NCBI GenBank assembly: GCA_029559475.1
Contig: JAKQBN010000030.1
Location: 74,756-138,755 of the forward strand
DNA length: 64,000 bases
Origin: a bacterium
Lineage (GTDB): Bacteria; UBA4055
Direction of reading: 5' to 3'
In this document: positions 56,428 to 64,000 of the stretch, piece after piece
Layout: each line of letters starts with the position of its first letter
How positions within the stretch are numbered: the first letter of the stretch is position 1
Position numbers and translations under genes: made by a program
Notes under the pieces: model-generated
Told to the model about the DNA's origin: nothing
The model's input: only the letters and a program-made list of their open reading frames with translations
Databases searched by the model: none

Positions 56428-57248
56428 AAATCCGACCTTTTAAAAATAACAAGAGATATCCATACGGCTATTACTCCCGAAATGAGCGAGATCCAGATTG
56501 AACCGAGAGTGAATTCCTGTGACATGATAATATTGCTTAGAAGAACTAGAGTTTCATTAACCTTGGGCAGCATAAAATGAAGGATACTGACAGAATTTTT
56601 ATAGAAAGAATCGTTCAGAACACCGAACTGTGCGATAGTTCCGATTATCGGCGCAAGAATAAAAACAATAAAATATGTGAGCAGAAGTGACACAACTCCG
56701 CTTCTTACGAACAGGGCGATCAGTGTCATTAATGCGAAAATGTTGAAGAAGAATACTAAAATGATCAGGCCTGAAAACAGGTACCTGAAGTTCCAGATAC
56801 CGAATTTTACCGAAAGTATTATCCACGAGAAAGCTATTAAATACAGCACTGTAGCAGCCACAACGGCTAAAGCTCCTGAAAATCTCTGATAGAAAATATT
56901 GTCTCTCGACAGCGGTTTGGAGAGGATCAGGTCAATGTTGCCTTTTTTTAGCATATCTGGAAACAGACCTGATGTGGCGAAGAGGGCGATGAAAAGCGAA
57001 ATGAAGAAAACGGTTCCGGCTATTCCTGTCTGAATATATCCGAGGATCTTTTCCGCTGAAGGCATATTCGTGTCCCCGTTGACCTGATTACCGAAAAGGT
57101 TTAGGATAACCTTTGAATCTATACCGCCGATCCTGATATTCAGCGCGAACATCAGAGTCAGGCAGAATATTGTGGCCAGTATAAAAACCGTAATTATGAT
57201 CTTTTTCGAAAGAAGCTCTTTTATTGTAAGCCGAAATAAACCGTTCAA
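56424..57248 (-). CDS. ABC-2 type transporter permease
   Basis: 274 residues with six or so membrane spans (IIITVFILATIFCLTLMFAL; GTVFFISLFIALFATSGLF; VVAATVLYLIAFSWIILSV; LLLTYFIVFILAPIIGTIA). The motif KGNIDLILSKPLSRDNIFYQ between spans 2 and 3 is typical of NatB/ABC-2 permeases. It starts 10 bases after its ATPase. Likely an exporter; the substrate is unknown. Confidence 0.88.
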   Translation of the reverse strand: MNGLFRLTIKELLSKKIIITVFILATIFCLTLMFALNIRIGGIDSKVILNLFGNQVNGDTNMPSAEKILGYIQTGIAGTVFFISLFIALFATSGLFPDMLKKGNIDLILSKPLSRDNIFYQRFSGALAVVAATVLYLIAFSWIILSVKFGIWNFRYLFSGLIILVFFFNIFALMTLIALFVRSGVVSLLLTYFIVFILAPIIGTIAQFGVLNDSFYKNSVSILHFMLPKVNETLVLLSNIIMSQEFTLGSIWISLISGVIAVWISLVIFKRSDF

Positions 57249-57258
57249 ATCAACTCCG

Positions 57259-58164
57259 TTATTTAAGGACTTTAATGAAATAATCTTCCAGCGAGTTCTT
57301 TAACTGCTCGATGTTTTCAATTAATATTCTCTCTTTTCTGATCTCATCAATGATCTCATTCAGCTTCTCGGGACAGCTTATTGCTGCACTAAATCCGCCC
57401 GCTGTCTGAATGTTCTCGATACTGAATTTTCTGAATATTTCAGAAACCTGACCGTTTTTTGATTTTTCAACGCATATCTGATAGCGGCCCGTGCTTTCGA
57501 GAAAATCCGAAGTTTTTCCTTTTCTGATGAGAACGCCCTGCTTGAGAATGGCGATATCATCCGATATCCTTTCGACCTCGCTGAGAAGATGCGAATTGAT
57601 AAATATGGTTTTTCCGCTGTTCTTCAGATCTAATAATATTTCTCTTATTTCTATCCTTCCTATCGGATCTATTCCGTCGGTCGGTTCGTCCAGAAAGATT
57701 ATTTCGGGATCGTTTATGAGCGCTTGAGCCGTTCCCAGCCTCTGAAGCATGCCCTTGGAGTATTTTCTAAGTTTAAGGTTCTTTCTTTCGTCGAGTTTGA
57801 CTTTTTTTAAGAGATCAGGGATTCTTCTTTTGAGATCATGATCTGAAATGCCTGACATTTTTCCGTAATAATACAAAAACTGCTCTCCGTTCAGATAACC
57901 GGGAAATCTGTGGTCTTCCGAAAGATATCCGACTTTTTGTCGCGCTTTGGGATCGGAAATATGGGTTCCTAATATCCTGCCTTCGCCTTTTGTGGGAACG
58001 GCAATTCCGAGCAACAGCCTGAAAAGCGTTGTTTTCCCTGCGCCGTTCGGACCCAAAAGACTGAATATGGTGCCTTTTTCAACATTGACCGAAAAATCAG
58101 AAAGCGCCTGGACTTTGCCGCGCGGATAATACTTGCTTAGTCCTATGGATTCAATAGCCGGCAT
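57259..58164 (-). CDS. ABC transporter ATP-binding protein
   Basis: 301 residues. Walker A GPNGAGKTT at about 38-46, signature YSKGMLQRLG, Walker B IIFLDEPTDGIDP and the switch His in FINSHLL. A C-terminal extension after about 215 is usual for CcmA/NatA-type ATPases. It powers the permease downstream. Its ATG shares one base with the pepD stop. Confidence 0.94.
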   Translation of the reverse strand: MPAIESIGLSKYYPRGKVQALSDFSVNVEKGTIFSLLGPNGAGKTTLFRLLLGIAVPTKGEGRILGTHISDPKARQKVGYLSEDHRFPGYLNGEQFLYYYGKMSGISDHDLKRRIPDLLKKVKLDERKNLKLRKYSKGMLQRLGTAQALINDPEIIFLDEPTDGIDPIGRIEIREILLDLKNSGKTIFINSHLLSEVERISDDIAILKQGVLIRKGKTSDFLESTGRYQICVEKSKNGQVSEIFRKFSIENIQTAGGFSAAISCPEKLNEIIDEIRKERILIENIEQLKNSLEDYFIKVLK

Positions 58165-59606
58165 TATATTTTTTCAATTAAATTTTTTAGATAGTTCCAG
58201 AAATTTCCGACCGATCTTATCGACACTCTCTCATCGGGTGAATGTGCTCCGAACACGTCGGGGCCGATGGAGATCATATCCATGCCGGGATATTTTTTTC
58301 CGATAATGCCGCATTCAAGTCCTGCATGCACCGCAAGGATCTTCGGCTTTTTTGAGAAAAGTTCTTTATGGACATCAACAGCTGTCTTCAACAGTTTAGA
58401 TTTGGGATCAGGTGTCCATGCAGGATAGGGGTCTTTACACTTGTATTCAAATCCTGCAAGCAAGGCGTGGGCGGCTACTTTGCCTGAAATATCGTGAATT
58501 GATGATTCTACCGAGCTTCTCTGGCTTGTGAGAATAAAAATCTCGTTCCTTTCTGTTTTAACCGCAGCCAGATTCGTGGATGTCTGAACGAGCCCCTTTA
58601 TCTCGCCGCTCATTGAATGAACTCCGTGGGGAAAAGAATGGATCATGTTCAGAAGATTATTCTTCTCTTCATCAGCGAACGCATCTTCGGACGATTTTAT
58701 CTTCTCGTATCTTATCTGAATTCTCTCTTCGATATTTTTATACTCGTTCAAATAGACAGCAGAACAGCGCACAGTCTCTTTTTCAACAGTTTTCAAGTCT
58801 TTTTCATTTAAAGTGACAACCGCGTTCGCTTCTCTAGGTATCGCGTTATGCTTTTCTCCGCCGTTAAAACCGACCATATCAAAACTCACGGATTTATTTA
58901 TATCCCATAAAAATCTCGCAAGGATCAGAAGCGCATTTGCGTGTCCTCTGCTGATAGCTATCCCTGAATGCCCCCCCTTAAGCCCTTCGACAGTAATTCT
59001 GCAGGATATTTTCTTATCGTTCTTTTTTCTTTTCACATTCTTTTTTGACAGAGAAGTTGTCATTCCGCCGGCGCATCCTATAAAAATGGATCCTTCTTCT
59101 TCAGTGTCCAGATTTAATAAAAATTTTCCGGTCACGAATCCGGGAGTAAGAGCATTCGCTCCGGTAAGTCCTGTCTCTTCATCGACTGTAAAAAGGCACT
59201 CTACCGGTCCGTGAGAAATATCTTTACTGTCGAGAACGGCAAGCGAAGCCGCAACGCCTATTCCGTCATCAGCTCCAAGTGTCGTTCCTTTTGCTTTTAT
59301 AAATCCTTTATCTTCATACAATTCAAGCGGATCTTTCAGAAAATCGTGTTTCGTTCCTTCGTTTTTTTCACACACCATATCTATATGTGACTGCAGAACT
59401 ACGGCGGGGCTTTTTTCTTTTCCTTTCGATGCATTTTTAAATATTACAATGTTTCCGGCTTTGTCTTTTTTATATTTCAGTTTTCTTCTTTCGGCAAAAT
59501 CGACCAGATATTGAATTATTTTTTCTTCGTGCCCAGATGGCCTCGGTATTCTGCTTATTTCAAAAAAGTATTTCCATATAAGTTGTTTTTCAAGATCTTT
59601 CAGCAT
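58164..59606 (-). CDS. pepD: Cytosolic aminoacyl-histidine dipeptidase (M20)
   Basis: 480 residues, matching PepD. Metal ligands are visible: His in LQSHIDMVCEKN, Asp in TLGADDGIGVA, Glu pair in TVDEETGLTGA, and the late His in AVHAGLECGIIG. It hydrolyses a broad range of dipeptides. It begins nine bases before the hydrolase gene upstream ends and is coupled to the ABC ATPase downstream. Confidence 0.95.
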   Translation of the reverse strand: MLKDLEKQLIWKYFFEISRIPRPSGHEEKIIQYLVDFAERRKLKYKKDKAGNIVIFKNASKGKEKSPAVVLQSHIDMVCEKNEGTKHDFLKDPLELYEDKGFIKAKGTTLGADDGIGVAASLAVLDSKDISHGPVECLFTVDEETGLTGANALTPGFVTGKFLLNLDTEEEGSIFIGCAGGMTTSLSKKNVKRKKNDKKISCRITVEGLKGGHSGIAISRGHANALLILARFLWDINKSVSFDMVGFNGGEKHNAIPREANAVVTLNEKDLKTVEKETVRCSAVYLNEYKNIEERIQIRYEKIKSSEDAFADEEKNNLLNMIHSFPHGVHSMSGEIKGLVQTSTNLAAVKTERNEIFILTSQRSSVESSIHDISGKVAAHALLAGFEYKCKDPYPAWTPDPKSKLLKTAVDVHKELFSKKPKILAVHAGLECGIIGKKYPGMDMISIGPDVFGAHSPDERVSIRSVGNFWNYLKNLIEKI

Positions 59607-59614
59607 GACATCTC

Positions 59615-60565
59615 CTAGAGTTTGATTTCCATTCCTTCGTTGGATATTATGATTTCCAGATCTGATCCCGGATATTTTTCCGACCTGTATTTAAGGGCAG
59701 AATAATAAAGAGACGCGATCTTTTCGTCATTGTTTTCGTGATTGTGATGATATAGAACGAGCTTTTTTACATTTGAATTTACCGCAGCGTCAACTCCGAT
59801 CTCGGCTGTGGAATGTCCGTAATTGTATCTCTGAGCCAGTTCGTTGAAATTATATTGGCTGTCAAATATCAGAATATCAGCTCTATTGAAAAATTCGAAA
59901 TAATGGTTCAGTACTGAATTAGCCGTATATTCGCCGTCTGTGGCATATACAACGGACATTCCTGAAGCATCGGTAACTCTGTAGCTGTACGATCCGTTAG
60001 GGTGGTTCAACCTCATCGAACTGATCTTAAAACTGCCAATACTTACATTTTCCTTTTCTTCAAGTTCGTAAAAATTCATTTTGCAAGGTCTGCTTTCCAG
60101 GCTGATCGGGAAATAACTCCCGTTCTGCTGAAGTTCCAGCATTTTCTCGAAACCTTTATGATGCGAATAAAAATTAATTTGTACATCTTTAAAATGAACG
60201 GGCGAAAAAAAAGGCAGGCCGTTTATGTGATCCAGATGAAGGTGTGAAAAAAAGATATTGTATTCTTTTTTTTTTTTGTTAAAAAACCTTCCGGCTAAAA
60301 GATCTCCTCCGAGTTTTCTTATACCGGTTCCGGCATCGAATATCAGAAGGTCTTCTCCGTCATCTATTGTCACGCATGATGTATTGCCGCCGTAAGTGGT
60401 TCTGAGGCCGTCCGGAAGTGAATCTATGAATGACTGTTTTCTGTCGGCAGATGAAAGATCTTTTCCGGCCGATAACTCCAGTATTTTTTCGATCTTCTCT
60501 CTATACTGATCAGGATCGAGCGGAGAACAAATGCTTCCTCTTACTCCCCAGAACTTTAAATTCAT
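59615..60565 (-). CDS. Metallo-beta-lactamase-fold hydrolase
   Basis: 316 residues. FWGVRGSICSP at the start, TTYGGNTSCV, then the metal motif FFSHLHLDHINGLPFF and a second Asp/His set (YATDGEY, FDSQYN, YGHSTAEIG, LYHHNHEN). This is the group that contains cyclic-nucleotide and phosphodiesterase-like enzymes as well as many of unknown role. No signal peptide. It heads the pepD-ABC unit and has its own promoter. The substrate is open; the distant cyclase gene is not a sufficient argument for a phosphodiesterase. Confidence 0.88.
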   Translation of the reverse strand: MNLKFWGVRGSICSPLDPDQYREKIEKILELSAGKDLSSADRKQSFIDSLPDGLRTTYGGNTSCVTIDDGEDLLIFDAGTGIRKLGGDLLAGRFFNKKKKEYNIFFSHLHLDHINGLPFFSPVHFKDVQINFYSHHKGFEKMLELQQNGSYFPISLESRPCKMNFYELEEKENVSIGSFKISSMRLNHPNGSYSYRVTDASGMSVVYATDGEYTANSVLNHYFEFFNRADILIFDSQYNFNELAQRYNYGHSTAEIGVDAAVNSNVKKLVLYHHNHENNDEKIASLYYSALKYRSEKYPGSDLEIIISNEGMEIKL

Positions 60566-60595
60566 TCTTCACCGTTTTTTTATTTCAACCTTGAA

Positions 60596-60624
60596 AATAT
60601 ATCCATTCAACAGTGATCTTGCAA
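60596..60624 (-). promoter_or_regulatory. Promoter of the hydrolase-pepD-ABC unit
   Basis: Minus strand TTGCAA (60619-60624), 17 bases, TATATT (60596-60601) followed by TT. Confidence 0.65.
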
Positions 60625-60665
60625 GAAATTTATTTAATTATTGCTCATAGATCGAGTAATCTTCC

Positions 60666-60694
60666 TTGATTTTATAATAAAATGCATTTAAATT
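60666..60694 (+). promoter_or_regulatory. Promoter of the lipoprotein gene at 60732
   Basis: TTGATT (60666-60671), 17 bases, TAAATT (60689-60694) followed by TA. It is divergent from the promoter at 60596-60624. Confidence 0.6.
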
Positions 60695-60731
60695 TACTTC
60701 AACTCATAAACAGAAAATGGAGGACGGGTCA

Positions 60732-62465
60732 ATGAAACGATTCTTAACAATAACGCTGGCGTCAGTGCTTATCTTTTGCTCAGGCTGCAGCAAGCAGGCT
60801 GAAACTAATGCGCCTGATACATCCGTAATAGCTCAAAAATACGCGCCGGAGTCTTCCATTGCGGTTTTGAGGTTCTCTTCGGTAGAAAAGCTCTTTTCTA
60901 CTTTTAACATTAAACCGGAATCAGTTATGGGTCAGGAAGTCTCTAACGACAGATCAGAGATGACGCAGATATTAGGATTCGACCCTATGGATCTTACCCA
61001 GTACGATCAGAAAGGATTCGACATTAAGAAAGAATTCGGTTTCGTACTCAGCAGCTTTCAGGCGGACAGCTCCGGGATCGATAATTCGAAAGCTGATATC
61101 GGATTTCTTGTTCCCGTAAAAGACAAAGATAAAGCCTATAAATACGTAAAAGAGACTCTCGAAAAAAATAAAGAAGAGGGTATGAACGTTTCGGAAGCGA
61201 GCGGAATGATAAGCATAACATCAGATCAGGAACCGGGTTTTCTTGCTACGATCAAAGCTGATAAAGAATACATGGCTTTCAACATCTCGATGAACACTCA
61301 GCAGACAGCCGGAATTTACTTTGACTGCAAAAAACATCTTGCAGACACGCCGAATTACGCAGAAGTCGCGAAATCGCTAAATCTTGGAACAGACGCGTCT
61401 TTCTACATGGATTTTAAAACTTTTTTCAATGCTGAGAATGAAAAATCTTTAAGCTCGATATCTATAAATCCGATGATTCCTCAAAATGAGATGAAAGCTC
61501 TCGGGCTTTTAAAATCCTACAGAGGGATCGGAGCGGCTTGCGATCTGTCAAAATCGGATCTTATCGTTAACATGGCAGCTTTTATCGATAAGGACAATCC
61601 TTTTAACAAGCTCATCGAGAACACAAAATCAGATAAATCAGTTATTCTCGGTTTTGAGAAAAGACCGGCTCTGCTTTTCGCTTTTATGGTCAACATTAAA
61701 GAATACCTGAATTTCTATCTCGACACTGCTACCGAAGAAATGAAAGGCGAATTTGAAAGCAAAACAGCCGAGATCAATCAGGAATGGGGTATCGATATAA
61801 GAAAAGATTTTATCGACATTCTTGCAGGCAGCGTGAATCTTGGTCTTTATGACGGCGGAAGCATAAATCTGATGCAGTATAATGCAGTCGTTAACTTTAA
61901 CGTCACAGATCCTGCAGCTATTATCAGCCTGATCGAAAAAACAAAAGCGAGAACCGGTATAACCGAGATCGAAGCTTCTCAGTTCGAACAGATGTTCCAG
62001 ATTCAGGGTGACGGAAAAGTAAAAGTTTATCAGTTCTATGCCGGAGTTCCTGTATTCATAGCAATTGAAAATGATAACGTTTCGATAATTTCAACAAAAG
62101 ATTACGTAACGGATATATTGAATAAAAGCAATGCGAAATTCATCGACAAAGCCAATAAGGACATAGCTCCGAAACTTAAGAACGATCAGAATTTTTTCTT
62201 TCTTGACATAGCTGAAGCTTATCTCGCAGCTAAGAACCTGTATATGTTCTATGCCGGAATGTCCGGGCAGGATAATATTCTGAACGCTGAAGCCGATAAA
62301 TTCGTGTCTAACTTTGAGTACATTTATTCAGGCGGTAATTTCAAAGGAGAAAAAGCCGTATCGGAATTCATCGTCAAAACCAAATTCACTAAACCTTTCT
62401 TTATAGCTCTTCAGGAAGAATGGGATAAAGTAAAAGCCTCTCAAACGGCTGAAGCAGAAAAATAA
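60732..62465 (+). CDS. Large lipoprotein of unknown function
   Basis: 577 residues from the ATG at 60732, eight bases after GGAGG. Signal peptide with lipobox CSGC (Cys about 19). The body alternates Asp/Lys-rich helices and strands; a repeated pattern of an acidic helix, FxFxMxxxxxxY and GxxxLxLYDGGSI suggests two related halves (around residues 30-300 and 300-560), similar in style to DUF3352-type proteins, though I cannot confirm that. It ends in a strong terminator and is monocistronic or nearly so. Confidence 0.75.
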   Translation: MKRFLTITLASVLIFCSGCSKQAETNAPDTSVIAQKYAPESSIAVLRFSSVEKLFSTFNIKPESVMGQEVSNDRSEMTQILGFDPMDLTQYDQKGFDIKKEFGFVLSSFQADSSGIDNSKADIGFLVPVKDKDKAYKYVKETLEKNKEEGMNVSEASGMISITSDQEPGFLATIKADKEYMAFNISMNTQQTAGIYFDCKKHLADTPNYAEVAKSLNLGTDASFYMDFKTFFNAENEKSLSSISINPMIPQNEMKALGLLKSYRGIGAACDLSKSDLIVNMAAFIDKDNPFNKLIENTKSDKSVILGFEKRPALLFAFMVNIKEYLNFYLDTATEEMKGEFESKTAEINQEWGIDIRKDFIDILAGSVNLGLYDGGSINLMQYNAVVNFNVTDPAAIISLIEKTKARTGITEIEASQFEQMFQIQGDGKVKVYQFYAGVPVFIAIENDNVSIISTKDYVTDILNKSNAKFIDKANKDIAPKLKNDQNFFFLDIAEAYLAAKNLYMFYAGMSGQDNILNAEADKFVSNFEYIYSGGNFKGEKAVSEFIVKTKFTKPFFIALQEEWDKVKASQTAEAEK

Positions 62466-62471
62466 TATCAG

Positions 62472-62495
62472 GACCGCTCCGGCGGTCTTTTTTTT
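62472..62495 (+). terminator. Intrinsic terminator after the lipoprotein gene
   Basis: Stem GACCGC (62472-62477), loop TCCG, stem GCGGTC (62482-62487), then eight T. Confidence 0.92.
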
Positions 62496-62510
62496 AAACG
62501 GGAGAAGATC

Positions 62511-63485
62511 ATGATCCTTGTAACCGGAGGAGCCGGATTTATAGGCAGCGCGGTAGTTTGGGAACTTAACCGCAGAGGAATTGAAGACATAGTCATCTGC
62601 GACCACCTTGGAAGTTCCGATAAATGGAAGAATCTTAGAGCGCTGAAATACGCGGACTACATTGAAAAAGACGAATTTCTGTCCCACCTCGTTTACGGGA
62701 CGGTCCCTTTTAAGTTCAGTTCGGTTATCCACATGGGAGCCTGCTCATCGACGACCGAGACAGACTGCTCATATCTGGCTGAGAATAATTTCGCCTATAC
62801 GAAGATCCTCGCCGAATTCTGCATTAAGAACAGGATCAGGTTCATATACGCATCGAGCGCTGCGACCTACGGAGCCGGAGAAAAAGGTTTTAAGGATGAT
62901 CTGAACTCGATAGAAAAGTTAAGACCTTTGAACATGTATGGATATTCAAAGCAGATGTTCGACCTGTACGCGAAAAGAATGAAATGGTTCGACAGGATCG
63001 CGGGAATAAAATTTTTCAATGTTTACGGCCCGAACGAATATCATAAGGGCGAAATGAGCAGCAAGATATATAAAGCCTATTACGAAATCCTAAATACCGG
63101 AAAGATCAGACTTTTCAAGTCGGGCGATCCGAAATGGAAAGACGGCGGATCCGTCAGAGATTTCGTTTATGTTAAAGACTGCGCGAAGATCATATGCGAT
63201 ATGATGAATGACAAGTCAATAACAGGACTTTTCAATCTCGGCAGCGGAAAGGCGCGAAGCTGGAACGATCTCGCTGCCGCGGTTTTTAAAAGCATGGACA
63301 GAAAATTAAAGATCGAATACTTTGATATGCCTGATAATTTGAAAGGCAGATATCAGTATTTTACCGAATCAGATAACTCCGGTCTTAAGAATTCCGGCAT
63401 TAGATTAAAATTCACTTCTCTTGAAAAAGGTGTCGAAGATTATATGAAAAATTATCTTATCCCGTTAAAACACCTCGGAGACTGA
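62511..63485 (+). CDS. hldD: ADP-L-glycero-D-manno-heptose 6-epimerase
   Basis: 324 residues, family-typical. Rossmann motif TGGAGFIGSAVV, the HldD-specific HMGACSSTTETDC, active Tyr/Lys in YGYSKQMFD, NVYGPNEYHKGEMSSK, FKSGDPKWKDGGSVRDFVYV, and the C-terminal RYQYFTESD. It makes the heptose precursor of LPS inner core, so the organism has a Gram-negative outer membrane. The start is 15 bases beyond a terminator, with GGGAG six bases upstream, so it may depend on readthrough. Confidence 0.95.
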   Translation: MILVTGGAGFIGSAVVWELNRRGIEDIVICDHLGSSDKWKNLRALKYADYIEKDEFLSHLVYGTVPFKFSSVIHMGACSSTTETDCSYLAENNFAYTKILAEFCIKNRIRFIYASSAATYGAGEKGFKDDLNSIEKLRPLNMYGYSKQMFDLYAKRMKWFDRIAGIKFFNVYGPNEYHKGEMSSKIYKAYYEILNTGKIRLFKSGDPKWKDGGSVRDFVYVKDCAKIICDMMNDKSITGLFNLGSGKARSWNDLAAAVFKSMDRKLKIEYFDMPDNLKGRYQYFTESDNSGLKNSGIRLKFTSLEKGVEDYMKNYLIPLKHLGD

Positions 63486-63677
63486 TCAGGCGTCTCCGCC
63501 GTAGAGAAACTCTCTTGATTTTCTTATATATTCAAGCTTTTTGAGTTCTGCTTCCGAGATCTCGCCCCTGTTCTTCTTTTCGATAAGTTCGAGCATCTCC
63601 AAAAATTCGGCATCCATAAGATCGTTGAATTCCTCGTCGATCTGATCCTGTTCATTCTTCTGTTCTGGATCTGTCAT
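63486..63677 (-). CDS. Small acidic protein coupled to cdaA
   Basis: 63 residues from the ATG at 63677, which lies inside the end of cdaA in another frame (overlap 26 bases). The product is strongly acidic and helical (EEFNDLMDAEFLEMLELIEK). A longer frame to 63713 would extend further into cdaA and is less likely. No family recognised. It abuts the convergent hldD stop without a gap. Confidence 0.55.
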   Translation of the reverse strand: MTDPEQKNEQDQIDEEFNDLMDAEFLEMLELIEKKNRGEISEAELKKLEYIRKSREFLYGGDA

Positions 63678-64000
63678 AGCTGAAAAGTTTCTCCATTCTT
63701 TTTTTAAGATCATCCGCGTTATCGATCCTCAAAAGATCACCGTCATAAGCTATTCTCACTTCTCCGGTTTCTTCCGATACAATGACGATTATCGCGTCGC
63801 TTTCCTCCGAAAGTCCGACTGCCGCCCTGTGTCTGGTGCCGAACTGCGGTCCGATATCTTTTGTTGAGGCAGGCAGAATGCATTTTGCCGCTACGATCTG
63901 ATCGTTCGAGACAACTACAGCGCCGTCATGCAGAGGAGAAGCGGGATTGAAGATCGTAGCCAGAAGTTCCGGGCTTACATCGCTTTTTATCTGTATCCCG
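63652..64000 (-). CDS. cdaA: Diadenylate cyclase CdaA, C-terminal part (cut by window edge)
   Basis: The frame from the right edge to the TGA at 63652-63654 encodes about 115 residues of the DAC domain: SPLHDGAVVVSNDQIVAAK with the DGA motif, and GTRHRAAVGLSEESDA with the RHRAA motif, followed by VSEETGEVRIAYDG. These are the two conserved catalytic motifs of CdaA/DisA enzymes, which make c-di-AMP from two ATP. The N-terminal membrane spans lie outside the window. Confidence 0.93.
   Translation of the reverse strand, partial: GIQIKSDVSPELLATIFNPASPLHDGAVVVSNDQIVAAKCILPASTKDIGPQFGTRHRAAVGLSEESDAIIVIVSEETGEVRIAYDGDLLRIDNADDLKKRMEKLFSYDRSRTEE

Overview
The window is one stretch of an AT-leaning (about 40% GC by eye) Gram-negative bacterial chromosome, dense in genes and mostly housekeeping. 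Several traits point to the Fibrobacteres-Chlorobi-Bacteroidetes (FCB) neighbourhood or a related candidate phylum: a short primary-type sigma factor without region 1.1, promoters of the form TTG-N20-TAnnTT (one reads TAACTTTG), many signal-peptide proteins with PEGA and FGE-sulfatase folds, LPP20-like proteins, and a heptose epimerase of the LPS pathway. The exact phylum is inference; no rRNA gene is present.

Layout. 1-7.7 kb (minus): polA, a large two-domain nucleotidyl cyclase fused to an ATPase and TPRs, an AMIN-like lipoprotein and a TPR protein cut by the left edge. 7.7-9.2 kb: a PEGA/FGE protein. 9.3-12.4 kb (plus): ruvX, a GT8-like glycosyltransferase, a sugar-nucleotide epimerase and a pseudouridine synthase, all overlapping. 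12.5-29.0 kb (minus): one long run from clpB through htrA, the sigma factor and two LPP20-like proteins into a tandem array of five PEGA/FGE proteins. 29.2-33.2 kb (plus): an AT-rich secreted protein that looks foreign, a RelBE-type toxin-antitoxin pair, moeA and a MOSC protein. 33.2-38.3 kb (plus): a repeat-rich gap, then dnaX-ybaB-recR, an aminotransferase, a small membrane protein and a CxxCxxCC protein. 38.3-41.2 kb: an ADP-forming acyl-CoA synthetase/GNAT fusion and tRNA-Phe. 41.2-53.8 kb (minus): the classic tRNA-rpmG-tRNA-Trp-secE-nusG-rplKAJL-rpoBC cluster, with no tuf gene. 53.8-60.6 kb (minus): unknown TPR-like genes, an ABC exporter, pepD and a metallo-beta-lactamase-fold hydrolase. 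60.7-64 kb: a lipoprotein and hldD (plus), then a small acidic protein and the end of cdaA (minus).

The observations I consider most worth following are: a cyclase with the asymmetric catalytic-residue layout of animal soluble adenylyl cyclase; an A10 run in dnaX where slippage in either direction gives an almost immediate stop (a likely tau/gamma switch); a 125-bp inverted-repeat element present in two clear copies (and perhaps a third, decayed one); a very uniform promoter architecture seen before at least twelve transcription units; the FGE-fold array, most members of which lack the catalytic cysteines; stacked terminators between rplL and rpoB and another inside the tRNA cluster; and a reading frame split by a single TAG.
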